The notes under the pieces were generated by a model. It was not told the DNA's origin and made no database searches. It saw only the letters and a list, made by a program, of their open reading frames with translations. A DNA stretch of 64,000 bases, from the NCBI GenBank assembly GCA_040401995.1, contig JBBANM010000021.1, positions 16,086 to 80,085 of the forward strand, read 5' to 3'. A program made the position numbers and the translations under genes. The DNA is from Haliscomenobacter sp040401995 (lineage in GTDB: Bacteria > Bacteroidota > Bacteroidia > Chitinophagales > Saprospiraceae). This document shows positions 1-8,947 of the stretch, in pieces (the stretch's first letter is position 1; every line of letters begins with the position of its first letter).

Positions 1-2023
1 CATTGTAGTAAGGTACAATTTCAAAATAGCCAGGTCGGGTAATGGCTTTGTAGTAGGAAGCACGGATATTGGTATGCTCATTCGGCATGTGCTTCAAGCT
101 GATGCTCGGCAATACGTCGGTATATTTTTGGCTCAATTTTGTAGGAATACTAGGGTCAGTTGGGTAAATCAACTGATAACCTTGATCGGTATTTTCCACC
201 CGTACCCCGCCGATGACCTGCGTTTTTTTGAACAACAAAAACTTTGCCTGTGCATAGTAATCCAGCAGGTTCTCATGGGCATTGTAGTTTTGCGGATCTG
301 CGGTGCTACCCAATGGATTGAGCAATGTTTGCGTAACCTGGGCAAAAGTTTGCCAATCCCGTCCTTGGATCTGAGTCGTTGGCGAAGGGTCAAAAGAATA
401 GGAATTGTAGAAGTTATTGCGCTGTTTGTTACGGTACAACCCGCCAATGGAGATATCCCCTTCTGAGCCAATAAAACGCGGCGTCAAAATTAAATTAAGG
501 TAACCGGTATAGTCATTATCAGTATTGTGCTGCCAAGTACGCGGCATACGGCGCTCAAGGGTAACGGGTTGTTGTACAAAATTGACCAAACCCGTATTGC
601 GCTCAAATTGTGCTACATCCGGCTCGTCGTTGCGGGCGGTAGAGCGCACTGCCGACCAATTGATTTTGAACTGCGGAGTTAGTTGGTGATCGCCTTGTAA
701 AGAAGTGGTGAAAATATGTTGCTCAATGGTTCGAGTACGGGTGATCAGCGATAAAATGGCATTGCCTTTTTCGGCGCTGTAAAAACGTGCGTCCAATTGC
801 GATGTGTAATCATCGCGGGTTTGAAAGCTGTTCAAGCGGTAATCTCCCAGGTAAAATTTAAGGCTGTGGCTCTTGTTGAATTGGTAATCCAAACGGGCGT
901 GAGCGGCATAGCGGGTTTGTTGAGTGGAATACTGTCGTTCATGCAATTCATCCAAGGAGGGACTGTTGGAGCCAAAATAATCGGTAGTGGTTTGAAACCA
1001 AACGCTGTTGTTGCCTCGATAGGAGTTTTGGAATCCGCCAGCAACCAATACGCCAAGGCGTTTTCTCAAAAAACGGTTGCCAATGGAAAAATTGGCAAAA
1101 ACATCGGGAAGGGGTTGAATAGCTTTTGTAACTAGGTTTTGCTTGGAGAAATTTGCAAAACTGGCTTGGTATAATGGCCCATATTTTTCAAAAGGTGATT
1201 TGAAGTCTACTGCCGAGTGGTCATATTCTAAAAACTTGCGTTCCAGGTTGATTTGGTTGTAGCCCAATTGCACATCTCCTTTTACAGTAAATTGGTTAGG
1301 GGCATTTTTCATCACCATATTCACCACACCGCCAATGGCATCTCCTTCCATGCTTGGAATTAAGGCTTTAGATACTTCCAAGCGCTCTAAAAAAGAAGCC
1401 GGGAAAATGTCGAGTGGGATGTAGCGATTAGAATTGTCAGGGCTCGGAATTTTTAAGCCGTTGACCAAAGTGTAGTTGTAACGGCGATCCATACCCCTTA
1501 CAATGGCATATTGCGGGTCGCCATTGCTGTTGCGCAAGATCGATACCCCGGAAACTCGCTGAACTACATTGGCTACGGTTACATCTGGTGATAGTTCAAT
1601 GGTGCGGGCAGAAACGATATTGACTACATTCAAAGCATTTTTTTCTCCTTTCCGTGCTTCAACATCTGAGCCCCGTTCAGCAGCGCCTACCACCAAAACC
1701 GCATTCAGTAGATTTGCTTCCGGCTTGAGCTGCAGTTTGAGATCAATTACCTGATTTTCAGTAGTGACTTCGATGGCTTGTTCCAGCGTGGTATAACCAA
1801 TATAGCTTGCTACCAAGGTGTACTTTCCAATAGCAACATTATTGATTTGAAAGCTACCGTCTAAGCCTACAATGGCGTATTTTTCAGTTGTTTTAAGGAC
1901 AATATTGGCGCCAATCATGGGTTCTTGATGCTCGTCGAGCAGTTGGCCTTTGATGGTAGCAGCTGTTAGGTTTAAGGTAAAAAGGGTGAGCAAACAAAGC
2001 GCGAGGATAGAGATATACTTCAT
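1..2023 (-). CDS. TonB-dependent outer-membrane receptor, C-terminus beyond the window
   Basis: Imports a bulky ligand across the outer membrane using TonB energy; the ligand cannot be told. The frame starts at ATG 2021-2023 and stays open to base 1, so at least 674 codons are present and the end of the barrel is missing. In order I see a signal peptide (about residues 1-22), a carboxypeptidase-regulatory-like beta-sandwich (from TIKGQLLDEHQEPMIGA to about residue 100), a plug domain with QRVSGVSILRNSNGDP and RGMDRRYNYTLVNG, then aromatic-rich beta strands. No SusD partner lies upstream, where hpt is the neighbour, so this looks like a stand-alone receptor. A TACATTTG box on the minus strand (2049-2056), with a TTG 17 bases further upstream, may be its promoter, although that spacing is short. 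Confidence 0.9.
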   Translation of the reverse strand, partial: MKYISILALCLLTLFTLNLTAATIKGQLLDEHQEPMIGANIVLKTTEKYAIVGLDGSFQINNVAIGKYTLVASYIGYTTLEQAIEVTTENQVIDLKLQLKPEANLLNAVLVVGAAERGSDVEARKGEKNALNVVNIVSARTIELSPDVTVANVVQRVSGVSILRNSNGDPQYAIVRGMDRRYNYTLVNGLKIPSPDNSNRYIPLDIFPASFLERLEVSKALIPSMEGDAIGGVVNMVMKNAPNQFTVKGDVQLGYNQINLERKFLEYDHSAVDFKSPFEKYGPLYQASFANFSKQNLVTKAIQPLPDVFANFSIGNRFLRKRLGVLVAGGFQNSYRGNNSVWFQTTTDYFGSNSPSLDELHERQYSTQQTRYAAHARLDYQFNKSHSLKFYLGDYRLNSFQTRDDYTSQLDARFYSAEKGNAILSLITRTRTIEQHIFTTSLQGDHQLTPQFKINWSAVRSTARNDEPDVAQFERNTGLVNFVQQPVTLERRMPRTWQHNTDNDYTGYLNLILTPRFIGSEGDISIGGLYRNKQRNNFYNSYSFDPSPTTQIQGRDWQTFAQVTQTLLNPLGSTADPQNYNAHENLLDYYAQAKFLLFKKTQVIGGVRVENTDQGYQLIYPTDPSIPTKLSQKYTDVLPSISLKHMPNEHTNIRASYYKAITRPGYFEIVPYYN

Positions 2024-2171
2024 TTGTAAGGTTTAACAAATTGACCCACAAATGTACCGCGCCTAGGTTAAGCCAAAATAATGCATGTATTATGGAAAGC
2101 TTAAGAAAACAACCTTTATTCGATAGTAATTTACATTGATTTAATATTTGTCCTGTCATTCAAAAAAAATT

Positions 2172-2708
2172 TCATTCTACCAACTGCCATACCCCCGGCA
2201 ATGCTCTTCCCAATTGATTGTAATCCAACCCATACCCAATTACAAATTTATTAGGTATTGAAAAACCAACATACTCTGGCGATAGGGGCATTTGCAACGC
2301 ATCCGGTTTTAACAATAAAGTAGCAATGGCTACAGAAGCCGTTGCCTGCGCCTGTAGTTGGGTTTTAAATTCGGTTAACGTACGCCCGGTGTCTACAATA
2401 TCTTCCACCAGGATTACATGTCGATCGGTAAGGTCGATGTCCATGCCAATCAGGGTATTAACCGTACCGCTTGAACTCAAGCCCGCGTACGACGATAATT
2501 TCACAAAACTTATTTCGCACTCAATGTCTGCTGCGCGCACCAAATCAGCGGCAAAAACAAAAGCGCCATTGAGCAGCCCTAAAAATAAGGGGCGTTTACC
2601 GGCATAAGCGGCTCGGATCTCCGCGCCCAAGGTTTTTACCCGTTCTTGAATTGCTTCTGGGGACAAAAAAGGCTGAAAATCAAGCCCGTGTACGTTGATG
2701 GTTTCCAT
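2172..2708 (-). CDS. hpt: hypoxanthine phosphoribosyltransferase
   Basis: Purine salvage enzyme of the cytoplasm that joins hypoxanthine or guanine to PRPP. The 178-residue product carries the PRPP-binding loop VEDIVDTGRT at residues 101-110, preceded by the usual hydrophobic strand. The GLLNGAFVFAADL segment around residues 44-56 and the FVIGYGLDYNQLGR segment near the C-terminus are also typical of HPRT. I chose ATG 2706-2708, which gives METINVHG; a longer reading from TTG would add seven residues with no family support. It lies downstream of the M28 peptidase gene but is separated from it by a hairpin that probably ends that transcript. Confidence 0.95.
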   Translation of the reverse strand: METINVHGLDFQPFLSPEAIQERVKTLGAEIRAAYAGKRPLFLGLLNGAFVFAADLVRAADIECEISFVKLSSYAGLSSSGTVNTLIGMDIDLTDRHVILVEDIVDTGRTLTEFKTQLQAQATASVAIATLLLKPDALQMPLSPEYVGFSIPNKFVIGYGLDYNQLGRALPGVWQLVE

Positions 2709-2738
2709 CGGTAGATTTTTATACAACACTCTATTATT

Positions 2739-2788
2739 AAAATGCTAATGACGCGGTAGTTTGAACCCCATCATTAGCATTTTTTTTT
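2739..2788. terminator. intergenic hairpin, probable bidirectional terminator
   Basis: Arms AAAATGCTAATGA (2739-2751) and TCATTAGCATTTT (2770-2782) are perfectly complementary. A T9 run follows on the plus strand. On the minus strand the arm ends in TTTTAATAATAG, a weaker U-tract that would stop transcripts from the M28 peptidase gene before hpt. Confidence 0.7.
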
Positions 2789-2807
2789 CGAACCGCTCAA
2801 TTACAAC

Positions 2808-4217
2808 CTATTCCAAACCATATTTATCCAGTAAAAAAACCAAACTGGTCATGGCGGCAACGCCCAATTCCAATTCGCGTTTGTTTACCGTATCAAAGGT
2901 ATCAATTGCCGTGTGATGATAGTCAAAATAGCGTTGCGAATCGGGTTCAAAACCAAATAGCAAACCTTTTTGACTTTTCAAAGGGCCAATGTCTGCTCCC
3001 GAACCTCCTTTGTGCATTACCAGGCCATAAGCTTCCAGTAAAGGCGACCAGCTCATTACTTTTTTGTATTTTTTTTCAAAAACACTTTCCTCCCCATCTA
3101 CGGTAAACCCACGAGGAAGAAAACCACCGCGATCGGATTCAATGGCGGCCAGGTGGTATTCTTTTTTGGTGGTAGAAATGGCTTTGTAGGCATTGCCACC
3201 GGCCAAACCATTTTCTTCATTCATAAACAATACACAGCGAATGGTGCGTTTTGGGCGATACCCCAGGCGTTTGATGAGTTGAAGCACGTCCATAGATTGT
3301 ACGCAGCCAGCGCCGTCATCGTGCGCGCCAGTGCCCACATCCCATGAATCCAAGTGACCGCCAATGGCGATGATTTCTTTCGGGAATTGGCTGCCGCGGA
3401 TTTCGCCAATCACATTAAAAGATAGCTTAGGCGCCAACATTTGAGCGGTGTTGCGGATGTATACCTGTACGGCCTCTTCCTTCAATACGCGACTCAACAA
3501 ATTGGCATCGTTGGTACTGATTGCCAAAGCGGGTATTTGCAACACGCCTGGTTCGTAGTTCTGACTACCAGTGTGTGGTACATCATCGTTGCGGGTGGTC
3601 ATAGAACGGACTAATACAGCAACTGCGCCATATTTGGAAGCTTTGGAAGCGCCAGCGCCGCGTTGGTCAACCGCGCCGCCATAGGCCGCAAATGTATTGA
3701 GCTGCGTAGGATCCATTGGGCGGTTGAAGAAAACAATCTTACCAGCAATTTTTTCCCGTCCCAAAGTTTCCAGATCATCCAGTTTTTGTACTTCGATCAC
3801 CTCGGCGGTGAGCCCTTTTGGCCCAGTGCCAATAGAGTTGCCCAGCGACAAAGCACGCAAGTCTTGAACCCCAATTTTACGCGAATTAACGATCCGTACT
3901 TGTTCTGGTTCGCCGCGGTACCAATGCGGCACGGTACAAGGTTGGAGCCAAACGGAATCCAGACCTAAGGTGTCCAGCATCTGTTTGGTGTATTCTACGG
4001 CGGCAATCGATGCTGGGCTGCCGCTTAAACGAGCGCCTATACGATTGCACAAATAATCCAACCAGGGGTAAGATTGCCCTTTAGTAAGCGCAACATTGTG
4101 GATATTGCGCAAGAAAAATGCATCTTCATCGCTTTGATTGTTTTTCTGAGCGAACCCGGGAAGGCTGCAAACCAGTACCAAAAAACAACCCGCTAATGCT
4201 TTTGTAAACTTGACCAT
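2808..4217 (-). CDS. secreted M28-family metallopeptidase, carboxypeptidase Q-like
   Basis: Predicted exported zinc aminopeptidase or dipeptidase of about 469 residues. A signal peptide follows MVKFTKALAGCFLVLVCSLP and ends near GFAQ. An insert resembling a PA domain lies about residues 120-260. The di-zinc ligands are visible: H in GGHLDSWD, D in GAHDDGAG, the catalytic Glu pair in MNEENG, D in IESDRGG and H in YFDYHHTAID. The start was set at ATG 4215-4217 because upstream sequence from a TTG adds 22 residues ahead of a perfect signal peptide. Transcribed toward hpt. Substrate is unknown; the family digests small peptides in the periplasm or medium. Confidence 0.9.
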   Translation of the reverse strand: MVKFTKALAGCFLVLVCSLPGFAQKNNQSDEDAFFLRNIHNVALTKGQSYPWLDYLCNRIGARLSGSPASIAAVEYTKQMLDTLGLDSVWLQPCTVPHWYRGEPEQVRIVNSRKIGVQDLRALSLGNSIGTGPKGLTAEVIEVQKLDDLETLGREKIAGKIVFFNRPMDPTQLNTFAAYGGAVDQRGAGASKASKYGAVAVLVRSMTTRNDDVPHTGSQNYEPGVLQIPALAISTNDANLLSRVLKEEAVQVYIRNTAQMLAPKLSFNVIGEIRGSQFPKEIIAIGGHLDSWDVGTGAHDDGAGCVQSMDVLQLIKRLGYRPKRTIRCVLFMNEENGLAGGNAYKAISTTKKEYHLAAIESDRGGFLPRGFTVDGEESVFEKKYKKVMSWSPLLEAYGLVMHKGGSGADIGPLKSQKGLLFGFEPDSQRYFDYHHTAIDTFDTVNKRELELGVAAMTSLVFLLDKYGLE

Positions 4218-4409
4218 TTTGATGTATTTCAGTAAATAAATTAACTTTTTTTCAAAAAAATTGTAGCGGGGCTTTTGGAGCAAAATTCTCCCAAAAGGAA
4301 AAAAAGCGAATATTTATTGCCAAATCTTCCTGTTGGGGATCATTTATATTTTTTCATTAAAAAGGAGTAGTCCAAAAAATGACAATGATGCAGTATTTTG
4401 ATGTAGGTA

Positions 4410-4606
4410 TTGGGTTTTTATAAAAAAATGCTGTAATTTTGCTTTACCGTGAAAAAGAAGTTGAGTTTTTTGACAAATTTGTAATTGTATTTTTTACACC
4501 AACTTCCTTTTCTCGAAGCAAAAATCACACCCAGTTTAAAAATATAATTTGGTTTTATTTGGTTAGGGCTGAGGTAGTGCTGTGGTAGCGCTGCCTCCTT
4601 TTTTTA
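4410..4606 (+). ncRNA. putative small RNA defined by an orphan promoter and terminator
   Basis: The 386-base gap between the M28 gene and the lipoprotein gene holds no convincing reading frame. It does hold a plus-strand match to the Bacteroidota promoter: TTG at 4410-4412, a 21-base spacer, TAATTTTG at 4434-4441. About 130 bases downstream is a plus-strand hairpin, GAGGTAGTGCT (4571-4581) pairing with AGCGCTGCCTC (4587-4597) through two G-U pairs, followed by CT7. The product would start near 4448 and be about 155 nt. Both flanking genes are on the minus strand, so the terminator serves neither. This is inference from two signals only; the RNA itself is not demonstrated. Confidence 0.4.
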
Positions 4607-5188
4607 TAGCCCATTTTTAAACCGCACCTCCACCGCCATCGTATTTTTTCCGGCCAAAATCATTTGCTGCAAACCATTAATCGAATAGCCCTTTGCTGGC
4701 TCGTAAGAAAGCTTTTCTTCTGATTGAGCAATGATGCTTTTCAGTCGATTCTGAATCTCAATTTTTACCACTTTGCCTTGGGTATATTCGATGATTACTT
4801 GCCGCGTTTTGAGTTGTTCATCCAGCGCTTTATATTGAATTTTTTGGAGCAGATGCCCTTCGGCGTACAAAGTATCGGCTTGGTACTTATCGCGCCACGA
4901 CAATTTATTGATATCCGAATTCACAAAAACCGCCAATTCTTTTACAAAATCGAGTTTGGCGCTGGGCAAATGCCCTTTTTTAGCGTTAAAACTCAATTCT
5001 TTTTCTGCTTTCACATTGCCCTTCGTTAATCGAATGGCCTCCTGATTAAAAAAACCTGCCAAGTCAAAAAAATAGACTTGGCGTTTGGTGTTTTTCGGGG
5101 CAGAAGGATTCATTAGTTGACAAGCTTGTGTTGCCAAAAAAATAAAAAGCAGCGCCGCTCCAAATCGAACAGCAAACAAAATCTTCAT
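4604..5188 (-). CDS. hypothetical lipoprotein
   Basis: A 194-residue protein with a hydrophobic N-terminus ending in the lipobox LATQAC (Cys at about residue 23), so it is probably lipid-anchored outside the inner membrane. The mature part is charged, without transmembrane segments, and has a run of alternating beta-like stretches (VYFFDLAGFFNQEAIRL, VEIQNRLKSII). I do not recognise the family. It sits 53 bases downstream of gpmI on the same strand, so it may be co-transcribed with it, but the two need not be functionally linked. Its stop codon overlaps the T-run of an opposite-strand terminator. Confidence 0.75.
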   Translation of the reverse strand: MKILFAVRFGAALLFIFLATQACQLMNPSAPKNTKRQVYFFDLAGFFNQEAIRLTKGNVKAEKELSFNAKKGHLPSAKLDFVKELAVFVNSDINKLSWRDKYQADTLYAEGHLLQKIQYKALDEQLKTRQVIIEYTQGKVVKIEIQNRLKSIIAQSEEKLSYEPAKGYSINGLQQMILAGKNTMAVEVRFKNGL

Positions 5189-5241
5189 TCCGCTTCATTA
5201 ATCGGTTTCAAAAAGACGGCATTTTGCAGCGTCTTTCCGTA

Positions 5242-6774
5242 TTACCGGGTGATCAAAACTGTGCCCGTCATCTCTTTTGGCGCTGTAATATCCAGTAAAG
5301 ACAAAATAGTAGGCGCGATATCCCCCAGTTTGCCATTGTGAATAGTAGCGCCAGCTGACCTTGCGCTAACATAAATACAAGGTACCGGGTTTTTGGTATG
5401 TGCGGTATTGGGCGTGCCGTCTTCGTTGATCATGTAATCTGAGTTGCCATGATCGGCTAGCAAAATAGCTTCGTATCCATGCTCCAATGCCAGCGTAACG
5501 ATCTGTTTCACACAGCCATCGACGGTCTCAGCTGCTTTTATGGCTGCCGAAAAAACGCCAGTATGCCCCACCATGTCGGTATTGGCAAAGTTGATACAAA
5601 TAAAATCAGGCTGGTTATCTTTGATGTCTTGCAGCAAAGCATCGGTAAGCCCTTGAGCACTCATCACAGGTTGAAGATCATAGGTGGCTACCTTAGGCGA
5701 AGGAACCATAATGCGGCGCTCGCCAGGGTATGGCTCTTCGCGTCCGCCATTGAAGAAGAAAGTAACGTGAGGGTATTTTTCGGTTTCTGCCAAACGCACT
5801 TGGGTAAGTCCAGCATTGGAGATTACTTCCCCCAGGGTATTGATCAGGTTATCGGTTTCAAAAACGATGTGCACATTCTTATAGGTGTCGTCGTAGTTGG
5901 TCATGGTAACATAATACAACGACAGCTTGTGCATGTCAAACTCCGGAAAGTCTTGCTGGGTCAATACCGTAGAAATTTCCCGAGGGCGATCCGTCCGGAA
6001 ATTGAAACAGATCAATGCGTCACCGTCCTTGATAGAAGGGTAAGGTTGTCCATGCTCGTCTAAGCAAACGGTAGGGTGGAGGAATTCATCGGTTTCATTG
6101 GCGGCATAACGACTGGCGATGGTGGCAGCAACATCTGAGGTGCGCTCGCCGATACCGTTTACCATGACATCGTAGGCTAATTTTACCCGTTCCCAGCGCT
6201 TGTCGCGATCCATGGCGTAATAGCGGCCCACCAAAGTGGATAATTTAGCGGGCGTACCCTGGGTGTATTTTTGTAAATCGGTGATAAAACCCAATCCGCT
6301 TTTTGGATCACAATCCCGACCATCGGTAAAGGCATGGATGTATACTTCCTTGAGTCCTTGTTCGCCAACCATGTCAATCAAAGCCTTCAGATGATTGATG
6401 TGCGAGTGTACCCCGCCATCAGATACCAAACCCATGATGTGCAAAGGTTTTTGGTTGGCTTTGGCGTAAGTCATGGCTTCAACCAAAGTTGGGTTGTTGT
6501 GCAATTCTTTTTCGCGAATGGCTTTGTTGATGCGCGCTAGCTCTTGATACACTACCCGACCGGCTCCCAAATTGAGGTGCCCCACTTCAGAGTTACCCAT
6601 TTGTCCATCCGGCAAACCAACTTCTTCGCCAAAAGTTACTAAAGTAGAATGGGGGTAATTGGCCATTAACCCATCATAGAATGGAGTATCAGCTTGGGCG
6701 ATGGCATCGGCAGCAGGAACTTGTCCAAGTCCCCAGCCATCCATAATGACGAGTAATACGCGACGTTGCGCCAT
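5242..6774 (-). CDS. gpmI: 2,3-bisphosphoglycerate-independent phosphoglycerate mutase
   Basis: Glycolytic and gluconeogenic enzyme interconverting 3- and 2-phosphoglycerate with two manganese ions. The 510-residue product matches the usual family length. VLLVIMDGWGLG at the N-terminus supplies the first metal Asp; GQMGNSEVGHLN places the phosphoserine at residue 62; SDGGVHSH and the C-terminal ADHGNSD with HTKNPVP supply further ligands. I chose ATG 6772-6774 (MAQRRVLL); a longer in-frame extension of 35 residues is not conserved-looking. The gene is divergent from the DUF4783 gene across a 332-base gap. Confidence 0.97.
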   Translation of the reverse strand: MAQRRVLLVIMDGWGLGQVPAADAIAQADTPFYDGLMANYPHSTLVTFGEEVGLPDGQMGNSEVGHLNLGAGRVVYQELARINKAIREKELHNNPTLVEAMTYAKANQKPLHIMGLVSDGGVHSHINHLKALIDMVGEQGLKEVYIHAFTDGRDCDPKSGLGFITDLQKYTQGTPAKLSTLVGRYYAMDRDKRWERVKLAYDVMVNGIGERTSDVAATIASRYAANETDEFLHPTVCLDEHGQPYPSIKDGDALICFNFRTDRPREISTVLTQQDFPEFDMHKLSLYYVTMTNYDDTYKNVHIVFETDNLINTLGEVISNAGLTQVRLAETEKYPHVTFFFNGGREEPYPGERRIMVPSPKVATYDLQPVMSAQGLTDALLQDIKDNQPDFICINFANTDMVGHTGVFSAAIKAAETVDGCVKQIVTLALEHGYEAILLADHGNSDYMINEDGTPNTAHTKNPVPCIYVSARSAGATIHNGKLGDIAPTILSLLDITAPKEMTGTVLITR

Positions 6775-7106
6775 GATGCTTATGCGTTTTTGTGTGTTTG
6801 AGCAAGCGAGTTGACAGCGGCAATTTACTACATGCTGAGAACACTTTAACTTTATACTTGGAACTTTCTTTGTGTCCAAGCAATTATAATCGGATGTAAA
6901 CCGTTTTAAATGATAGCATTAGCCGTTCTAAACCCATTGAAAAAAGTTTCCAAAAAACGGCAAATGTTTTCCTAAAGGTTAAAATGTGACTCTTTAAACG
7001 AACAACGTCAAAATGTGTACAAAAAAGAGTCGATATTGAAACACTTTACTGAACCTTTTAACACACCGGTGAACTCCGGTATTTTTTCAAAATAAAATCG
7101 ACAACC
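6775..7106. promoter_or_regulatory. divergent intergenic region with a structured leader ahead of the DUF4783 gene
   Basis: No reading frame is convincing here. On the plus strand there is a wide inverted repeat, GACTCTTT (6988-6995) with AAAGAGTC (7024-7031). It is followed by a compact hairpin, ACCGG (7065-7069) with CCGGT (7076-7080), and then ATTTTTT. The second hairpin looks like an intrinsic terminator and ends 20 bases before the ATG at 7107, so it could act as an attenuator. The gpmI promoter must also lie in this gap, but I could not identify it. Confidence 0.4.
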
Positions 7107-7484
7107 ATGAAAAGCCTGTTGTTATTGCTGGTAATTTTTCCCCTTTGGACCGACCAGCCTACTATGGAAGGGATTACCAAGGCGATCAGCACGGGTAATG
7201 CGGCCGCTTTGGAACCTTATTTGGACAATTCGGTGGAGATCGCCATCTTGGATCAAGAAGACGTCTACGCCAAAACCCAAGCGGTGCAAGTTTTGAAAAC
7301 ATTCTTCGGTAAAAACAAACCGACAACTTTCAATCAAATGCACCAAGGCCAGTCAAGAGGCAAGGAATCCGTGTATTGTATTGGCAATCTAACCACCGCA
7401 TCTGGCAATTTTCGCGTCTACATCTATATGCGTGTTGACGCTGAGAAATACTTTGTACAAGAGATGCGGTTTGATAAGGAATAA
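7107..7484 (+). CDS. DUF4783 protein (NTF2-like), exported
   Basis: A 125-residue protein of a small family found in Bacteroidota. Residues 1-16 form a short signal peptide. The rest fits the DUF4783 cone-shaped NTF2-like fold: a helix (GITKAISTGNAAALEPYL), the strand EIAILDQEDVYAK, the motif FFGKNKPTTFNQMHQG, then paired strands ending in YFVQEMRFDKE. No catalytic residues are known for the family, and a role as a small periplasmic binding domain is only a guess. A strong terminator hairpin follows at 7530-7570. Confidence 0.8.
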   Translation: MKSLLLLLVIFPLWTDQPTMEGITKAISTGNAAALEPYLDNSVEIAILDQEDVYAKTQAVQVLKTFFGKNKPTTFNQMHQGQSRGKESVYCIGNLTTASGNFRVYIYMRVDAEKYFVQEMRFDKE

Positions 7485-7529
7485 GATGGTAGGATGAGCT
7501 GTTTTGATAAGAACAGCAATCTTGCGCAG

Positions 7530-7570
7530 CGCGCCCAACAAATCAATGATTCGTTGGGCGCGTTTATTTT
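7530..7570. terminator. intrinsic terminator between convergent genes
   Basis: CGCGCCCAAC (7530-7539) pairs perfectly with GTTGGGCGCG (7553-7562) and is followed by TTTATTTT. It ends the DUF4783 transcript; its tail overlaps the stop codon of the opposing TIGR02757-family gene. Confidence 0.8.
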
Positions 7571-8339
7571 AAATCCATTCGCCGCTAATGCCCATTCCAA
7601 AAAGGGCAAAGTCATATTTCACTGGATCAGCGGGGTCAAACGTTTTTAGCGTTTCCGTCAGTTCCAACACCGCCTGCCAATCCGTTTGTTTGCGTTCCAA
7701 AAGGCCATATCTCCGTGCAATGCGATCTACATGCACATCCAAAGGAATAAGCAACTGACTAGGTTGAATGGTTTGCCACATGCCAAAATCAACGCCTTGG
7801 GCGTCCTGACGTACCATCCAGCGCAAAAACATATTGAGCCGTTTGCACGTAGAACCTCGTGCGGGCGTAGCCACATGCTTGCGGGTACGCTGGGGCGAGT
7901 CGGGTAAGTTGAAAAACAATTCATGAAAACCAGTCAATGCCGCACCCACGTGAATGGAATCAGGTTGTAGAAATTGCGAAAATGCAGTTTCCAAAGAAGC
8001 CTCACTCCGATAATACTGCTGGAAAAATTCCAAAAAATAGAGGGTATCCGTAGGTTGAAAAGTACGGTGCTTGAAATCCAGAAAGCGCTTGCGATCTATT
8101 TCCTGGTGATTGCGAATAAAATCGAATGGCGCGCCGTCCATCAAACGGACTAACTCTTGGGCGCTGGCAATCATCGTTTTTCGCTGCCCCCAGGCCAACA
8201 TGGCTACCCAAAAACCCATGATTTCTCGATCCTGTAAACTGCTAAATTGATGAGGAATGCTGATTGGATCTGATTCAATAAAACCAGGTTGATTGTATTT
8301 TGCCGCCTGCTCATCGAGAAAGGCTTGTAAGTTTTGCAT
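7569..8339 (-). CDS. TIGR02757/DUF2400 family protein
   Basis: A 256-residue soluble protein of a conserved but poorly characterised family. Recognisable segments are LQDREIMGFWVAMLAWGQR near the N-terminus, KRLNMFLRWMVRQD, and LIPLDVHVDRIARRYGLL. The last resembles the helix-hairpin-helix base-excision glycosylase fold, so a DNA-related role is possible but unproven. The chosen ATG (8337-8339) shares one base with the recX stop codon (TGATG), which implies translational coupling. An earlier start would overlap recX by 39 bases. Confidence 0.85.
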   Translation of the reverse strand: MQNLQAFLDEQAAKYNQPGFIESDPISIPHQFSSLQDREIMGFWVAMLAWGQRKTMIASAQELVRLMDGAPFDFIRNHQEIDRKRFLDFKHRTFQPTDTLYFLEFFQQYYRSEASLETAFSQFLQPDSIHVGAALTGFHELFFNLPDSPQRTRKHVATPARGSTCKRLNMFLRWMVRQDAQGVDFGMWQTIQPSQLLIPLDVHVDRIARRYGLLERKQTDWQAVLELTETLKTFDPADPVKYDFALFGMGISGEWI

Positions 8340-8818
8340 CAATCTGTTCCCTTTATCCATGCGTTGATGAATTCCCAAACCAATTCCGACTCAAAACCGC
8401 GACTGATGACATATTGTGCTGTTTTGGACTTGCGCGCGTAAGGCTCTTCGTTGGCTAAGGCTTCCCATTTTTTTTCCATTACGGCTTGAAGCGTTGATCG
8501 GTATTCCGTTTCGTCAATTTCTTTCAATCCTTGTTTGATGCTGTAAGTCGAAATATGGCGTGCTTTTAATTCCTGTACAATCCGAATACGCCCCCAATGT
8601 TTGACCCTAAATTTTCCGCGGGCAAAAGATCGAGCATAGCGTTCCTCGTTCAAAAATCCTTCTTCAATCAGCTCCGCCATGATGGTTTCTAAAGCATCGC
8701 CATAAACGCCCAATTCGATCAATTTGCTGCGAACTTCTTGATGACAGCGGTCTTGGTAAACGCAATATCGTTGGATGCGTTGCAAGGCCTGCTCGGGAGT
8801 CAATCTGGTTTTTGCCAA
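8339..8818 (-). CDS. recX: RecX-family regulator of RecA
   Basis: RecX proteins cap RecA filaments and restrain recombination. The 159-residue product is all-helical with the usual three repeats: TPEQALQRIQRYCVYQDRC, the second repeat around EEGFLNEERYARSFARGK (the most conserved RecX motif), and a C-terminal repeat ending in AQYVISRGFESELVWEFI. Start is TTG at 8816-8818: an in-frame TGA lies two codons upstream and no ATG or GTG occurs before the first repeat. Followed by the TIGR02757-family gene in a TGATG overlap, so the two form an operon. Confidence 0.9.
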   Translation of the reverse strand: MAKTRLTPEQALQRIQRYCVYQDRCHQEVRSKLIELGVYGDALETIMAELIEEGFLNEERYARSFARGKFRVKHWGRIRIVQELKARHISTYSIKQGLKEIDETEYRSTLQAVMEKKWEALANEEPYARKSKTAQYVISRGFESELVWEFINAWIKGTD

Positions 8819-8947
8819 AATTCAATTATTTTTAATATGCAAAATTTGGTATTTATTCCGGGATTCCGGTTATTCAGCCAACAATTTATATTTTTGAAGA
8901 ATAAAATAACCAACTCAATTTTTTAACCCTATTTCTACCCAAAAGAC

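Noticed and set aside
797..1135. Plus-strand frame opposite the TonB receptor
   Set aside because: It is antisense to the plug and barrel region of a well-supported receptor gene and resembles no protein family.
5479..6063. 194-codon plus-strand frame opposite gpmI
   Set aside because: The gpmI frame carries all catalytic motifs; the antisense frame has a Cys/His-rich, low-sense composition typical of a shadow.
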